DNA of 64,000 bases, taken from assembly GCA_015709595.1 (NCBI GenBank), contig CP054178.1:2361205-2425204 (forward strand), in the 5' to 3' direction. This DNA is from Phycisphaeraceae bacterium. GTDB taxonomy: Bacteria; Planctomycetota; Phycisphaerae; Phycisphaerales; SM1A02. Below the pieces are notes generated by a model that saw only the letters and a program-made list of their open reading frames with translations, was not told where the DNA came from and searched no databases. Of this stretch, positions 45,510 through 57,948 are shown piece by piece; the stretch's first letter is position 1; each line of letters starts with the position of its first letter. The translations under genes were made by a program, and so were the position numbers.

Positions 45510-46868
45510 CTATTTCAGCGCCTCCTCCAGCGCCAGCACCGCGTAGGTGGTGACGAGCGACGGGTCGCTTTCCATCCAGCGGTCGGCGTCGTTGACCCAC
45601 GAGCCGTCCGCCGCCTGGCGGGCGAGCAGAGCGTCGATCAGTTCGGCGCGCCAGTCGTGCTCGACCCCGTCCGTATCGCTGAGCCGGTCCAGATCCGAGG
45701 CGCGCAGAGCCCGGGCCAAGGTGTGGTAGTAGTAGAACAGGCCCTGCTTGCCCACGCCGGGGTTCTGCTCGAACGTCCAGTGGGCACGCAGCCAATCGAG
45801 CGCCGCCTTCACGCGCGGATCGTCCTTCGACAGCCCCGCGTAGAGCATGCTCTTGAAGCCGGCATAGGTCATTGAGCCGTAGGAGCGGAGCGAGCGCGGC
45901 TCGCCGGCGGGGATGTTCTCGCCCCGACGCCCCTCGCCCGCGGTTTCGCTGGCGAATGACTCACCCCCGTTGGCCGCGGTGTAGACGAAGCCGCCGTCGT
46001 CGCCCGCCCAGGGCGCGTTGTTGACCTGTTTGAGGTTCTGCGTGCGGGCGAGGAAGACAAGGGCCCGCTGCATGGCCGGGTCATCGGGCGACACGCCCGC
46101 GTCGTAGAGGGCGTCGAGCATCATCTGGGTGTTGGACAGGTCGGGGCGGCCGTTGTTGCCGTAGCCCGCGCCGCCGAACCAGTCCTGCCGGGGGGAGAGC
46201 CCCTCGGTCTGATCCCACTGGGTCTCCTTGAGCCATCGCGTCGCCAGGACCATCTGATCGCGCAGGGAGCGGTCGTCGATCGCCGCCAACGCGCTGGTGA
46301 CCGCGCTGGTGACGTAGTTGGACATGATGGTCTGATCGAACGATCCGTCGGCATTCTGGGCAGTGCGGACATACTCGAGGGCGCGGGTGAGGCGCTCGTC
46401 GCCCATCACGTCCGCCCCGGCCTGCGCAAAGGCCTTGAGCGCCATCGCGGTAACGGCGACGCTGACCGGCGACTTCCGAACCTCGTCCGTCGGCGCGACT
46501 TGGGCGTCCACCATCCACCCGCCCGAGGCATGCTGCCTGGCGCGCAGAAAGTCGAGCCCGCGGCGGATCGCCTCGTGAGCCCTGGCCCAGCGCTCAGCGT
46601 CGAGCGGCACCTCCGCCGCACTGGCCGCCAGGCGATGCGCGGGCGGCGGAGGGGACGCCAGGGCGCCTGGGTCCGGCAGCGCGGGCGGGTCGGATTCCGT
46701 GATGCGGTCGGGCTTGATGCGCGGGTCGAGCGGTTTATCGGCGGGGCGCAGCAGGTCGCCCGTGCGGCGCAGCGCCGGCGCGCCGGAATCCTGCGCCGGT
46801 GTCGCGGCGCCCAGCGCGAGTGATAGCAGACCGATGAGTGGCGGAACGAGTCGACCGTGGTTCATCAT
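45510..46868 (-). CDS. Exported squalene-cyclase-fold (prenyltransferase repeat) protein
   Basis: 452 residues from ATG 46868, with GGAG 7-8 nt upstream (second ATG at 46865). A signal peptide (~1-25) is followed by alpha/alpha-barrel repeats, e.g. AIRRGLDFLRARQHASGGW and LIDALLARQAADGSWVND, of the prenyltransferase/squalene-oxidase repeat type. The DxDD acid motif of true cyclases is not evident, so it is probably a non-catalytic or peptide-binding relative, common in Planctomycetota. It converges on the oxidase cluster. Confidence 0.75.
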   Translation of the reverse strand: MMNHGRLVPPLIGLLSLALGAATPAQDSGAPALRRTGDLLRPADKPLDPRIKPDRITESDPPALPDPGALASPPPPAHRLAASAAEVPLDAERWARAHEAIRRGLDFLRARQHASGGWMVDAQVAPTDEVRKSPVSVAVTAMALKAFAQAGADVMGDERLTRALEYVRTAQNADGSFDQTIMSNYVTSAVTSALAAIDDRSLRDQMVLATRWLKETQWDQTEGLSPRQDWFGGAGYGNNGRPDLSNTQMMLDALYDAGVSPDDPAMQRALVFLARTQNLKQVNNAPWAGDDGGFVYTAANGGESFASETAGEGRRGENIPAGEPRSLRSYGSMTYAGFKSMLYAGLSKDDPRVKAALDWLRAHWTFEQNPGVGKQGLFYYYHTLARALRASDLDRLSDTDGVEHDWRAELIDALLARQAADGSWVNDADRWMESDPSLVTTYAVLALEEALK

Positions 46869-46901
46869 CGCGTTGCTCCAGGAGGCGCCGGGCGTCCGAG
46901 G

Positions 46902-46907
46902 ATTGTA
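46902..46907 (-). promoter_or_regulatory. -10 element TACAAT of the squalene-cyclase-fold gene
   Basis: TACAAT on the minus strand lies 33 nt before ATG 46868 and differs by one base from consensus. No clear -35 is seen. The leader contains a normal ribosome-binding site. Confidence 0.4.
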
Positions 46908-47051
46908 CGACCGGCGTCGACGCCGGTTCCGCATGGATTGATTGGTGAACGTGGTCCGTGCGATCGAAGGGCGGGGCGAACTCCTCCGGGCCCCTTGGCG
47001 ACCTTCGCATCTGTCGGACCCGGATGCGGCCGCACGGCGGGCGGAGCGCAC

Positions 47052-47081
47052 TTGACCCAGTTCTGATTTAGACTTAGTCTA
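47052..47081 (+). promoter_or_regulatory. Promoter and PerR-box-like operator of the Fur-family gene
   Basis: TTGACC (47052-47057) is a five-of-six -35, 17 bp from TAGTCT (47075-47080). A palindrome TAGACT-T-AGTCTA (47069-47081) covers the -10 region. It is close to the 7-1-7 PerR/Fur box form TTAGAATNATTCTAA. It lies 8 nt before the regulator's start codon, so autoregulation is likely. Whether it also covers katG depends on read-through. Confidence 0.65.
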
Positions 47082-47089
47082 GGGATGAA

Positions 47090-47485
47090 ATGGACGTCCT
47101 TGATCTTCTTCGCCGGCATGGGATTCAGCCGACGCCGCAGCGCCTGGCCGTCGCGGAGCAGGTATTGTCCGCCAAGACGCATCCCACGGCCGACATCGTG
47201 TGGGAGCAGGTGCGTCGGCGGTGTCCGACCGTGTCGAGGGCGACGGTGTACAACACGCTCAACCTGATGGTGAAGAAAGGGTTGATCCGCACGCAGGTGC
47301 TCAGGGAAGGCATCGTGGTGTTCGATCCGCACGTGGACGCCCACCATCACTTCGTCGATACGAAGACCGGACGCATCTATGACATTCCCTGGGACGCGAT
47401 TCGGGTGACAGGACACGCGGACCTCAAGGGATTCGAGGTGCGTGAGTACCAGGTCATTCTGCGCGGCAGACGGAACGCGAAGTAG
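47090..47485 (+). CDS. Fur-family regulator, PerR-like
   Basis: 131 residues with an AGGG ribosome-binding site. The winged-helix part contains PTVSRATVYNTLNLMVKKGL. Numbered against B. subtilis PerR (offset 6), the five regulatory metal ligands are kept: His31, Asp79, His85, His87, Asp98. The structural zinc cysteines are lost: the first pair is Asp90 and Thr93, and the protein ends before the second pair. Cys45 is the only Cys. Position beside katG and an operator-like palindrome suggest peroxide-responsive control. Confidence 0.85.
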   Translation: MDVLDLLRRHGIQPTPQRLAVAEQVLSAKTHPTADIVWEQVRRRCPTVSRATVYNTLNLMVKKGLIRTQVLREGIVVFDPHVDAHHHFVDTKTGRIYDIPWDAIRVTGHADLKGFEVREYQVILRGRRNAK

Positions 47486-49777
<2,292 letters not shown>

Positions 49778-49951
49778 TGGCGCATCGATCGTGACGGGTG
49801 CGCCGGTCCGCCGCGAGTTCGTGCAGCGCGGCTTGCCTCGCGCCAAGCCAGGGAGCCCTCGCGGTCGAGCCGGGGCTACCGTTGCGCGTTGCCAGTCCGG
49901 AGTTTCCCGTGATGTGACGCCCTCCCCGTTCGTCCGCGCTCTTCAGCCATC

Positions 49952-50467
49952 ATGCCCTCGCCGCCCCGTTCCGCATCGCTGGCCCGTCGGTACCCGCGTC
50001 GGGTGGAGATTCCGCTGCTGCTGTTCGCGGCGGGGGCGATGCTCACGCTCGGGCTGACGCTGCCGGCGCTGCAGACCCGCACGCTGTTCTTCTGGAAGGA
50101 CGAGTACTCGGTGCTGCTCAACATCGTGCGTCTGAACGAGGAGGGCAAGCGAACCGCCGCGGTGATCCTGGCTGCATGCTCGGTCGTCTACCCGGCGATC
50201 AAGTTCATCCTGCTGGGCTACTTCTGGTTCATGCCGTTTCCGCACGGGTGGCGGTTCCGGGTGATCCGAATGCTGCGGCTGCTGGGCCGGTGGGCGATGG
50301 TGGATGTGCTCACGATCGTATCGATCGTGGCGGCGAGCATGACCATCGGTCCGCTTCAGGCCACGCCGCGCGCGGGGCTGTTCCTCTTCGCGGGCGGAAT
50401 CTTCGCCCTGATGCTGGCGGGCCTGGCGATGGAGCGGCTGGCGCGTAAGGGCGTGCGAAGGCGGTAG
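49952..50467 (+). CDS. PqiA-like membrane protein
   Basis: 171 residues with four membrane helices. The loop and helix GRWAMVDVLTIVSIVAASMT match the paraquat-inducible protein A core (GRWSMVDVFV in typical members). Only one PqiA half is present. PqiA-type proteins take part in lipid or membrane transport with MCE proteins, none of which is nearby. The 174 bp upstream show no clear promoter. Confidence 0.72.
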   Translation: MPSPPRSASLARRYPRRVEIPLLLFAAGAMLTLGLTLPALQTRTLFFWKDEYSVLLNIVRLNEEGKRTAAVILAACSVVYPAIKFILLGYFWFMPFPHGWRFRVIRMLRLLGRWAMVDVLTIVSIVAASMTIGPLQATPRAGLFLFAGGIFALMLAGLAMERLARKGVRRR

Positions 50468-50510
50468 GCGGAAGGGATGGCGGAGAGGCGTCCGGGGATG
50501 ACGCGGGGCG

Positions 50511-51416
50511 TCACGCCGGGTTGGTTTCGGCGGAAGGCATGGTGGGTGGTCTCCGCCGCGGCCGCGCCAGAAACAGAATCAACAGCACTCCCAGCAGCCA
50601 CGCCCCCGCGGAGCCCGCGATGGCCTTCGTCCACAGGTGAGGCGGCATGCGGCTCGCGCTGGATGACCCGGACGAGACCGAACTGAACCCCTTGCTGCCC
50701 AGGTTGGTGATGGAGACGCCGCCGCGCACGCCCAGCCCTGCTGGCGTTCCCGGCACGGGCTTGCCGATCGCCCCCAGGTTCTGCACGATCTGGCCGATCT
50801 CGTACGACACCGCATCCGACTCGGCATCAATCCCCAGCGACTTCATCCAGTCGGTGAGGACTTCCTTCGTGAGCGGCCCCTCGTGGCGGATGGAGGTCCC
50901 CGCCAGGTCGGTCCACGTGACCAGGTCATTCCGCGCGCTGACGAGCAGGTCGTGCTTTGACCCATCCAGCGCGTTGAGCGTCACCAGCAGATCCTGCGGT
51001 CCCGCGGTGGCGGGCATGGCCCCAGTGGAGGGGGAGATCATCTGCAGCGACAGGAACGCCCGCGAGCCCGGCATGCCCAGCGTGAGGCGCTGACTGGTCA
51101 CCGTCCACGGCTGCACCTGCGCGATGAGGATGGATGAGACGATGAACGCCGGCAGCGGCAGCAGGCACGTCCAGACGATGAGCCACCCCAGCCGCCCCAT
51201 CGGCCTGATCGAGCCCGGCTGCAGAATGCCCACCACCCGCAGGTCCGACCCGCACTCCGGGCAGATGTGCCCCGGCAGGCCGACGACGGCGTAGCGGCAG
51301 TGGGCGCAGGAGGGCTGCTCCACGCGCGGCCCGCGCGCCAGCCGGTAGCCGAGGATCACCAGCCCGACCAGGGCCAGAGCGGCGAGTGCGATGAAGAGGA
51401 GGCCGACGAATGCCAT
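50511..51416 (-). CDS. Membrane protein with N-terminal zinc ribbon
   Basis: 301 residues: an N-terminal helix (about 4-25), then a zinc ribbon (CAHCRYAVVGLPGHICPECG) and a second helix near 79-97. An extracytoplasmic domain of about 160 residues follows, with a final helix near 267-285 and a basic tail. It is related by its ribbon to the proteins at 21726 and 22068. The large middle domain is unassigned. Confidence 0.65.
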   Translation of the reverse strand: MAFVGLLFIALAALALVGLVILGYRLARGPRVEQPSCAHCRYAVVGLPGHICPECGSDLRVVGILQPGSIRPMGRLGWLIVWTCLLPLPAFIVSSILIAQVQPWTVTSQRLTLGMPGSRAFLSLQMISPSTGAMPATAGPQDLLVTLNALDGSKHDLLVSARNDLVTWTDLAGTSIRHEGPLTKEVLTDWMKSLGIDAESDAVSYEIGQIVQNLGAIGKPVPGTPAGLGVRGGVSITNLGSKGFSSVSSGSSSASRMPPHLWTKAIAGSAGAWLLGVLLILFLARPRRRPPTMPSAETNPA

Positions 51417-51519
51417 GCGTTGGTGGTGTTGGGGTTGCTTGTTTGAAATGGGACGGGCCGGAGGTGGTGAGCCGTCAGGAATGGTATGGGTGCCCGAACG
51501 ACTGGTTGAGTCGAAACGA

Positions 51520-51546
51520 AACGCGGACCCGGGAAGGGTCCGCGTT
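51520..51546 (-). terminator. Terminator downstream of the DUF1501 gene
   Basis: AACGCGGACCC and GGGTCCGCGTT pair perfectly (11 bp) around a five-base loop. On the minus strand the stem is followed by TTTCGTTTCG. It lies 34 nt past the DUF1501 stop codon. Confidence 0.75.
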
Positions 51547-51579
51547 CAGGAGAGTTGTTGGGTTCGCCGGCACGGCAAA

Positions 51580-52872
51580 TCAGGCCATCACCGGCGCCTT
51601 CACAAACGCCTTGCCCAGGATCGGCTTGTGGTCCGCGCCCATCCAGTCCTCCAGCACCGAGGCGTAGATGGAGCGGAAGTCCACGTTGTACTTGAGGTCG
51701 CCCTGGTCGAGGTCGGTCAGTGACGGGTGCGTGCCGTGCAGGCCCGGCTTGACCATGTCGCCCACGAGGTACATGGGGGCGGCGGTGCCGTGGTCGGTGC
51801 CGCCCGAGGCGTTCTGGCGCACGCGGCGGCCGAACTCGGAGAAGACCATGGTCAGCACGCGCTTGTTGTTGCCCTGGGCCTTCATGTCCTTGTAGAAGGC
51901 GTTGAGCGAGGTGGCCACCTGCGTGAGCAGGTTGGCGTGGGGGTTGAACTGGTTGGCGTGGGTGTCGAAGCCGCCCAGCGACACGTAGTAGACGCGGGTG
52001 GGCAGACCGGCGCGGATCATCGCGCCCACCATCTGCAGTTGCCGCCCAAGCCCGTTCTGCGGGTAGCCCACCAGCGGGGCGGCGGCCACGGCGGCGCGAA
52101 TCTTGTCCGAGGCCACCTGGGCGTCCAGCGCGGTGCGCATCAGAAAGGCCTTCTGCGAGTCGCCTTCGCTGGCGCCCAGCTCGCCGGCACGGTTGATCTG
52201 CTCGTAGGGGTCATCCAGCGACTTGTGCAGATCCTTGCCGAGCCAGCGGAAGAGGTCGGGCGACTCGAAGTTGATGGGCTTCTGAATCTCGCCGATCATC
52301 GCCAGCGGGGCGGTGCGGCCGATCGACACCGCGCCCTGCGGCACGGGCGTGCCGCTGCAGGTGCAGTCGAAGTACCTGCCGATCCAGCCCACGCCGCTGG
52401 CGTCGGTGTTGGCGGTATGCCAGATGTCCATCGACGTGAAGTGCGAGCGGTTGGGGTTGGGGTAGCCCACGCCCTGAACGATCGACGCCACGCCGTCGTC
52501 CATCAGCTCCTTGAACGGGGCGAGCGATGGGTGAAGCCCCAGCCCGTCGTTCTGGTTGAGCTGCAGCGCGGCGGGGTTCTGATTCGTGCCGCGTCCCGGG
52601 GCGGGGATGGCCAGACCCGGACGCGAGTTGTAGTAGATCGGGCTTCCGTAGGGGACGACGGTGTTCAGCCCGTCGTTTCCGCCGCCCAGTTGCACGACGA
52701 CGAGGATGCGGTCCTCCGGCACGCCGGGGCGGCTGGAGAGCTCCGAGCCGAGGGGAAGCATCATGCCGTAGGCGGACTTCTGCAGGAACAGGGGAATCGT
52801 CGCGGCCGCAGAAACCAGCGTGACGCCCTGGGCCAGGAAGATGCGACGCGTGAAGGCGGGTTGCTCGGACAT
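51580..52872 (-). CDS. DUF1501 secreted protein
   Basis: 430 residues from ATG 52872, with GGGAG 8 nt upstream. A twin-arginine-like signal (TRRIFLAQGVTLV) leads to the DUF1501 fold, recognisable from ILVVVQLGGGNDGLNTVVPY, NRSHFTSMDIWHTAN and SEFGRRVRQNASGGTDHGTA. The family is sulfatase-related and abundant in Planctomycetota; substrate unknown. It lies 50 nt downstream of a DUF1800 gene, its usual partner. Confidence 0.93.
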   Translation of the reverse strand: MSEQPAFTRRIFLAQGVTLVSAAATIPLFLQKSAYGMMLPLGSELSSRPGVPEDRILVVVQLGGGNDGLNTVVPYGSPIYYNSRPGLAIPAPGRGTNQNPAALQLNQNDGLGLHPSLAPFKELMDDGVASIVQGVGYPNPNRSHFTSMDIWHTANTDASGVGWIGRYFDCTCSGTPVPQGAVSIGRTAPLAMIGEIQKPINFESPDLFRWLGKDLHKSLDDPYEQINRAGELGASEGDSQKAFLMRTALDAQVASDKIRAAVAAAPLVGYPQNGLGRQLQMVGAMIRAGLPTRVYYVSLGGFDTHANQFNPHANLLTQVATSLNAFYKDMKAQGNNKRVLTMVFSEFGRRVRQNASGGTDHGTAAPMYLVGDMVKPGLHGTHPSLTDLDQGDLKYNVDFRSIYASVLEDWMGADHKPILGKAFVKAPVMA

Positions 52873-52922
52873 TTCGGAACTCCCGATCAGGACAGGGCGG
52901 GCATGGGGGCGCTGTGGGTGGA

Positions 52923-54437
52923 TCAGCAGAGTTGGTATTCGGGCATCGCGGTGATGAGCGACAGCATGGCGATGATCATGTCGTTGGTCACGCGGTTGCC
53001 GTTGGAGGATACGAAGTCGATCAGCGTGCGCACACGCTCCGACTCCGGCTCGGCGCCCAGGGCGAAGCGCAGCAGGTAGGCGGCGGCGTCCTCGGGCTTG
53101 ATGTCGCCCTCGGCGCTGCGCAGGTGCGAGACGAGGTGCGTGGCGTCGTAGGAGTCGGTGCTGGCCTGCCACTCGTACAGGTTGGGCCGCCGCCCCGTGA
53201 GCAGGTAGACCAGCAGGTTCTGGCGGATGAAGAGGGTGGAGGTGTTGATCCACGCGCGACCGCCGTCCCACCCCTTGACGGAGGGAGGCATGAACAGATC
53301 CTGCCCCATCAGGTCCGCGGCGCTGTTGAGGGCGGCCACATCCCGGGCGGGCGTGTAGAGGGAGCGGATGGCCTGCACGATCAGTTGCACGGGGCTCTTG
53401 ATGAGCGCCGCGGTGTTCTGCGGGTCGTAGAAGTGCTCGGATTTGAAGAGAGTGGTGAGCACCGGCTTGAGCTCGTACTTCGAGTCGCGCATCAGTCTGG
53501 CCAGCCGCGCGATGAACTGCTCCACGTCGCGCCCCGGCTTGCCCGGCATGTCGTTGACGAAGAACCGGTAGAGTTTGCCGCAGATGAACCGGCTGCAGAC
53601 CTCGCGGGAGAGAATCAGGCGGCAAAAGTCCACGCCGTCGAACGGGCCGACCTTGCCGAGGATGCGCTTGGGTCCGGCGTCGTGCTCGTTCTGGTCGAAG
53701 AAGAACTCGTGGCGCCCCAGCTGCTCGTTGTAGCGATAGGTGTAGCCGGTGAGCGCCCGGGCGCCTTCCTTGATGTCCTGCTCGGTGTAATCGTTGCCCT
53801 CGCCGAGCGTGAAGAGCTCCATCAGCTCGCGGGCGAGGTTTTCGTTGGGGGCGTTGCGTCGGTTCTGGTTGTTGTTCAGATACCGCAGCATCGCCGGGTC
53901 GCGGATGATGCCGTACACCAGGTTGGCGAAGTTGCCCGTGGCGTTGGCCCGGAAGAACTGGTTCTGCTGGAACATGTCGTACGAGTTCTCGATGGTTCGA
54001 TAGCCCGTGGCGAAATGTCCGTGCCAGAAGAGCGTCATCTTCTCCTCAAGCGGGCGCGGAGAACGGATCATGCGCTTGAGCCACCACTCCTGCATGGAAC
54101 GATGCTGGCGGCGGTCGGCCTCCTGGCGGCGCTGTCGCTCGCGCTGCAGTTGTTCAACGGCGGCCTCGTCGCCGGATCGTCGGGCGGCTTCAATGGCCCG
54201 GCGCTCCTCGGCGGTGGGGGGTCGCATGATCGTGCCATCGAAGGCGTCGGCACGAACCTCTTCAAAGTCGCACTTTTCGTAGTTGACGATGTAGTCCACC
54301 GCCTTGTCGAGGCCCATCTCGACCAGGGCGCGGGCCTGGGCGGGCGTTCCGCCGAAACCGGCCCGGTTGAGCAGGTGGTGGGCCTTCCAGAAATCAAAGT
54401 CCCCGCCGCGGATGGGTCGAAGCGATGGCTCGGGCAT
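52923..54437 (-). CDS. DUF1800 protein
   Basis: 504 residues from ATG 54437, with GAGG 8 nt upstream; the GTG at 54443 is less likely. The N-terminus AHHLLNRAGFGGTPAQARAL and the central LARELMELFTLGEGNDYTEQ identify DUF1800. Motif KMTLFWHGHFATG lies between. A basic Gln/Arg-rich helical insertion sits around residues 80-115. The pairing with DUF1501 suggests joint secretion or function; no signal peptide is obvious here. Confidence 0.93.
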   Translation of the reverse strand: MPEPSLRPIRGGDFDFWKAHHLLNRAGFGGTPAQARALVEMGLDKAVDYIVNYEKCDFEEVRADAFDGTIMRPPTAEERRAIEAARRSGDEAAVEQLQRERQRRQEADRRQHRSMQEWWLKRMIRSPRPLEEKMTLFWHGHFATGYRTIENSYDMFQQNQFFRANATGNFANLVYGIIRDPAMLRYLNNNQNRRNAPNENLARELMELFTLGEGNDYTEQDIKEGARALTGYTYRYNEQLGRHEFFFDQNEHDAGPKRILGKVGPFDGVDFCRLILSREVCSRFICGKLYRFFVNDMPGKPGRDVEQFIARLARLMRDSKYELKPVLTTLFKSEHFYDPQNTAALIKSPVQLIVQAIRSLYTPARDVAALNSAADLMGQDLFMPPSVKGWDGGRAWINTSTLFIRQNLLVYLLTGRRPNLYEWQASTDSYDATHLVSHLRSAEGDIKPEDAAAYLLRFALGAEPESERVRTLIDFVSSNGNRVTNDMIIAMLSLITAMPEYQLC

Positions 54438-54624
54438 GGTCACATCCTCATGGACCGCCTCGCGGGAGACGAGGCCGCACCGTTCTGAACGATCCAGACC
54501 CCCCGGTATTGCCGGATCAGCCGCGTCCGTTGACCCCTGGACGGGTCACGTCGCCCGCGAAACAAAGGTATATCGGTCCGGGCGGCAACGCCAGCGGAAT
54601 CCGGGAAAGCCCGTCCACCAAACG

Positions 54625-56742
54625 CTACCCCTTCCGCCCCTTGCGCCCCGTGATGCCCGCCCGCGACTTGGCCATGCCCGGCTTGGGCCTGGGAGCGGCG
54701 ACCTCGTCGAAAGTGACCTTGTTCCGGGTCGAAAGCAGCGGCATGGCCTTCAGGTCGCGGATGCGGTCGCGCAGATGGGCGGCCTTCTCGAACTCCAGCC
54801 GCTCCGCCGCGGCGAGCATCTCCTTCTCCAGTTCGACGATGAGCTCCTCCCGGTCGTACTCCTGAGCTGGCCTGGAGACGGGGGCGACGGCGGCACGGGC
54901 TGTCTTGCGAGCAGCCAGCTCCTGTTCGATGCCCCTTCGGATGGCTTTCTGAATGGTGTCAGGCGTGATGCCGTGCTGCTCGTTGTAGGCCTGCTGAATG
55001 GCGCGGCGTCGCGTGACCTCGTCGATGGCCGCCTGCATCTGCGGGGTGACCGAGTCGGCGTACATCACCACCTCGCTGTTGACGTTGCGGGCGGCGCGGC
55101 CCATCGTCTGAATGAGCGAGGTTTCACTGCGCAGGAAGCCGGTCTTGTCGGCGTCGAGGATGGCGACGAGCGCCACTTCCGGCAGGTCGAGCCCTTCGCG
55201 CAGCAGGTTCACGCCCACGAGGATGTCGAACTGCCCCTCCCGCAGCTCGCGCAGGATTTCCAGACGCTCCAGCGTGTCGATGTCGCTGTGCAGGTAGCGG
55301 ACGCGGAGTTTCCGATCGTGCAGGTACCCGGTGAGATCCTCGCAGAGCCGCTTGGTGAGCGCGGTGACGAGCACGCGCTCGCCCCGTGCGGCGCGGTGCT
55401 GGCATCGCTCGATCAGGTCCGGGATCTGCCCCCGCGCGGGCAGCACCGTGACGGGCGGGTCAAGCAGGCCGGTGGGTCGGATGATCTGCTCCACCACCAG
55501 CCCCTCGCTGCGCGCCAGTTCGTACTCGCCGGGCGTGGCGCTCACGAAGATGACCTGGGGCACGAGCTCCTCGAATTCCTCGAAGCGGAGCGGTCGGTTC
55601 TCCAGCGCGCTGGGCAGGCGGAAGCCGTGATCCACCAGCACCTGCTTGCGGGCCCGGTCGCCGTTGAACATGGCGCGAACCTGCGGCACGGTGACGTGGG
55701 ATTCGTCGATGAACATGAGCCAGTCGTCCGGCCCGCGGCCGGGCACATGGCGGAAGTAATCCAGCAGCGTGTAGGGCCGGGCGCCGCGCGGGCGGCCGTC
55801 GAGGTGGGCGGCGTAGTTCTCGATGCCCGAGCAGTAGCCGACTTCCTCCATCATCTCCAGGTCGTATCGCGTGCGGGAAAGCAGCCGCTGCGCCTCGAGC
55901 AGCTTGCCCTCGCCGCGCAGCTGCAGCACGCGGGCGTCGAGCTCGGCCCGGATGTTGTTCAACGCGGTCTGAAGCTCGTTCTCCGGCATCACGTAGTGAA
56001 CGGCGGGGAAGATGAAGACCTGGGTTTCTTCAGCCAGCACCTCGCCGGTGGTGGGGTTGATGAGCTCCAGCCGCTCGATCTCATCGCCGAACGTCTCGAC
56101 GCGCACGGCGAACTGCTCGTAGGCGGGATACACCTCGATCACGTCGCCCTTGACGCGGAAGGTGCCGCGCTCCAGCGCCGCGTCGTTGCGAGAATACTGC
56201 ATGTCCGACAGACCGAGGAGCACTGTCCGACGGTTGATCGGCTGGCCCTTGATCAGCCCGATGACGCGCTTGCCGTACGCCTCCGGCGAGCCCAGCCCGT
56301 AGATGCAGGAGACGGACGCCACGATGATGACATCGTCGCGCGACAGCAGATGGCTGGTGGCGGAAAGACGCAGCCGGTCGAGGTCATCGTTGCGCGAAGC
56401 GTCCTTCTCGATGTAGATGTCGCGCTGCGGGATGTACGCTTCCGGCTGGTAGTAGTCGTAGTACGACACGAAGTACGAAACGGCATTGCGCGGGAAGAGT
56501 TCGCGCATCTCCTCGTACAACTGAGCGGCCAGCGTCTTGTTGTGCGAGACGATGAGCGTGGGCTTCTTCACCCGCGCGATCACGTTGGCCATGGTGAACG
56601 TCTTGCCCGTGCCGGTGGCGCCCAGCAGCGTCATGGCGGAGCGTCCTGACCGCACGCCATCGGTCAGCGCCTCGATGGCCTGCGGCTGGTCGCCGGTGGG
56701 TTGGAACGGGCTGACGAGTTCGAAAGCACGGTGCTCGGGCAT
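54625..56742 (-). CDS. uvrB: Excinuclease ABC subunit B (UvrB)
   Basis: 705 residues. Walker A is GATGTGKT, the damage-probing beta-hairpin is in [20 protein letters not shown], and helicase motifs follow ([17 protein letters not shown]). The C-terminal UVR motif that contacts UvrC is [20 protein letters not shown], followed by a basic tail (GRKGRKG). UvrB verifies DNA damage in nucleotide excision repair. It lies downstream of dprA on the same strand. Confidence 0.97.
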   Translation of the reverse strand: MPEHRAFELVSPFQPTGDQPQAIEALTDGVRSGRSAMTLLGATGTGKTFTMANVIARVKKPTLIVSHNKTLAAQLYEEMRELFPRNAVSYFVSYYDYYQPEAYIPQRDIYIEKDASRNDDLDRLRLSATSHLLSRDDVIIVASVSCIYGLGSPEAYGKRVIGLIKGQPINRRTVLLGLSDMQYSRNDAALERGTFRVKGDVIEVYPAYEQFAVRVETFGDEIERLELINPTTGEVLAEETQVFIFPAVHYVMPENELQTALNNIRAELDARVLQLRGEGKLLEAQRLLSRTRYDLEMMEEVGYCSGIENYAAHLDGRPRGARPYTLLDYFRHVPGRGPDDWLMFIDESHVTVPQVRAMFNGDRARKQVLVDHGFRLPSALENRPLRFEEFEELVPQVIFVSATPGEYELARSEGLVVEQIIRPTGLLDPPVTVLPARGQIPDLIERCQHRAARGERVLVTALTKRLCEDLTGYLHDRKLRVRYLHSDIDTLERLEILRELREGQFDILVGVNLLREGLDLPEVALVAILDADKTGFLRSETSLIQTMGRAARNVNSEVVMYADSVTPQMQAAIDEVTRRRAIQQAYNEQHGITPDTIQKAIRRGIEQELAARKTARAAVAPVSRPAQEYDREELIVELEKEMLAAAERLEFEKAAHLRDRIRDLKAMPLLSTRNKVTFDEVAAPRPKPGMAKSRAGITGRKGRKG

Positions 56743-56787
56743 GGCGGGTGATTATTGCGCCGCCGCGTCGATCCGCGCGAGGGGTCG

Positions 56788-57948
56788 TCACGCTTCGGGG
56801 GTTCGTCGCTTCAGGCGAACGCCCCGTTCATCACGGGCGACCAGCCCGCGAATTTCGAGGATGGTGATCTCCGAGAGCAACGCTGCGGGGGGCATCTGCA
56901 CCGCGTGGGCGAGAAAGTCCGTGAGCAATGGCGTTTCCGCGTCCTGAAGGGCGGCGACGATGGCCCGTTGGCCGTCCGTCAGGTTGAGTTCGCGCAACGA
57001 TGGCGCGCCGTTGGGCGGCGCGGCGGCGGCCTCGAAGGCCCCCCGCACCAGGTGTCCGGCCGACTCGAGCTGCGTCAGAACGTCCGCGTGGCTGAGCACC
57101 ATGCCTGCCCAGCCGTCGCGGATGGCCTCGAGGCATCCCATCGCCGACGGAGAATCAACCCGACCGGGCAGCGCCATCACCTCGCGTCCATGCTCCTCGG
57201 CGGCGAGGCGCGCGGTGATGAGCGCCCCGCTGCCGCGACCCGCCTCGATGACCAGCACTCCCAGCGACAACCCGGAGATGATCCTGTTCCGCCGGGGAAA
57301 GTGCTCGGAACGCGGCATGACGCCCATGGGGTACTCGCTGACGACCGCGCCGCGCTCGACGATGTGCATGAAAAGGTCGGCATGCTCCGGCGGATAGTCG
57401 TGGGCGAGTCCGCAGCCGCACACGGCGATGGTCCGTCCACCGGCGCGCAGCGCCGCCCGATGGGCCTCGGCGTCGATGCCCCTCGCTCCGCCGGAGACGA
57501 TCGTCAGCCCGCACTGGGCCAGCATGGAGGCGAACCGCGCCGCCTGGTCCCGTCCGTACGCGGAACAGTGTCTCGATCCCACGATGGCCAGTGCGATCGA
57601 GTCCTCCGGCGCCAATGTGCCTCGGACCCACAGCGCCACGGGAGGGTCGGCGATCGACTCCAGCAGCGGCGGATAGTCAGAATCCCCCCGCAGAATGATG
57701 CCCACGCCGCGCGCCGACATGGCGTCTCGTTCAGCATCAGGGGTGGTTCTGGCCAGTTCCTCTTTCAATCGAACCGCGCGGGTGGGGCCGATGCCTTCCA
57801 CCGCGGCAAGTTCCGTGGCGGATGCGCCGACGATTGCGGCCGCGCCGCCCAGTCGCGCCATCAGCCGTCGATACGTGACCGGACCGATCCCCGAGGTGAG
57901 GGCCAGGCGGAGATGGGCATCGTCGATCTGTTCGGGTGTCCGGGGCAT
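56788..57948 (-). CDS. dprA: DNA processing protein DprA
   Basis: 386 residues from ATG 57948 (ATG 57972 also in frame). An N-terminal helix-hairpin region (LTSGIGPVTYRRLMARLGG) precedes the Rossmann-like fold, with IVGSRHCSAYGRDQAARFAS and GLTIVSGGARGIDAEAHRAA. A C-terminal winged-helix (about 330-375) completes the long DprA form. DprA loads RecA on incoming ssDNA during transformation. Confidence 0.93.
   Translation of the reverse strand: MPRTPEQIDDAHLRLALTSGIGPVTYRRLMARLGGAAAIVGASATELAAVEGIGPTRAVRLKEELARTTPDAERDAMSARGVGIILRGDSDYPPLLESIADPPVALWVRGTLAPEDSIALAIVGSRHCSAYGRDQAARFASMLAQCGLTIVSGGARGIDAEAHRAALRAGGRTIAVCGCGLAHDYPPEHADLFMHIVERGAVVSEYPMGVMPRSEHFPRRNRIISGLSLGVLVIEAGRGSGALITARLAAEEHGREVMALPGRVDSPSAMGCLEAIRDGWAGMVLSHADVLTQLESAGHLVRGAFEAAAAPPNGAPSLRELNLTDGQRAIVAALQDAETPLLTDFLAHAVQMPPAALLSEITILEIRGLVARDERGVRLKRRTPEA

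Noticed and set aside
54531-54548. Short inverted repeat TGACCC/GGGTCA upstream of DUF1800
   Set aside because: Only 6 bp arms in a GC-rich spacer and no U-run; not enough to call a terminator or operator.
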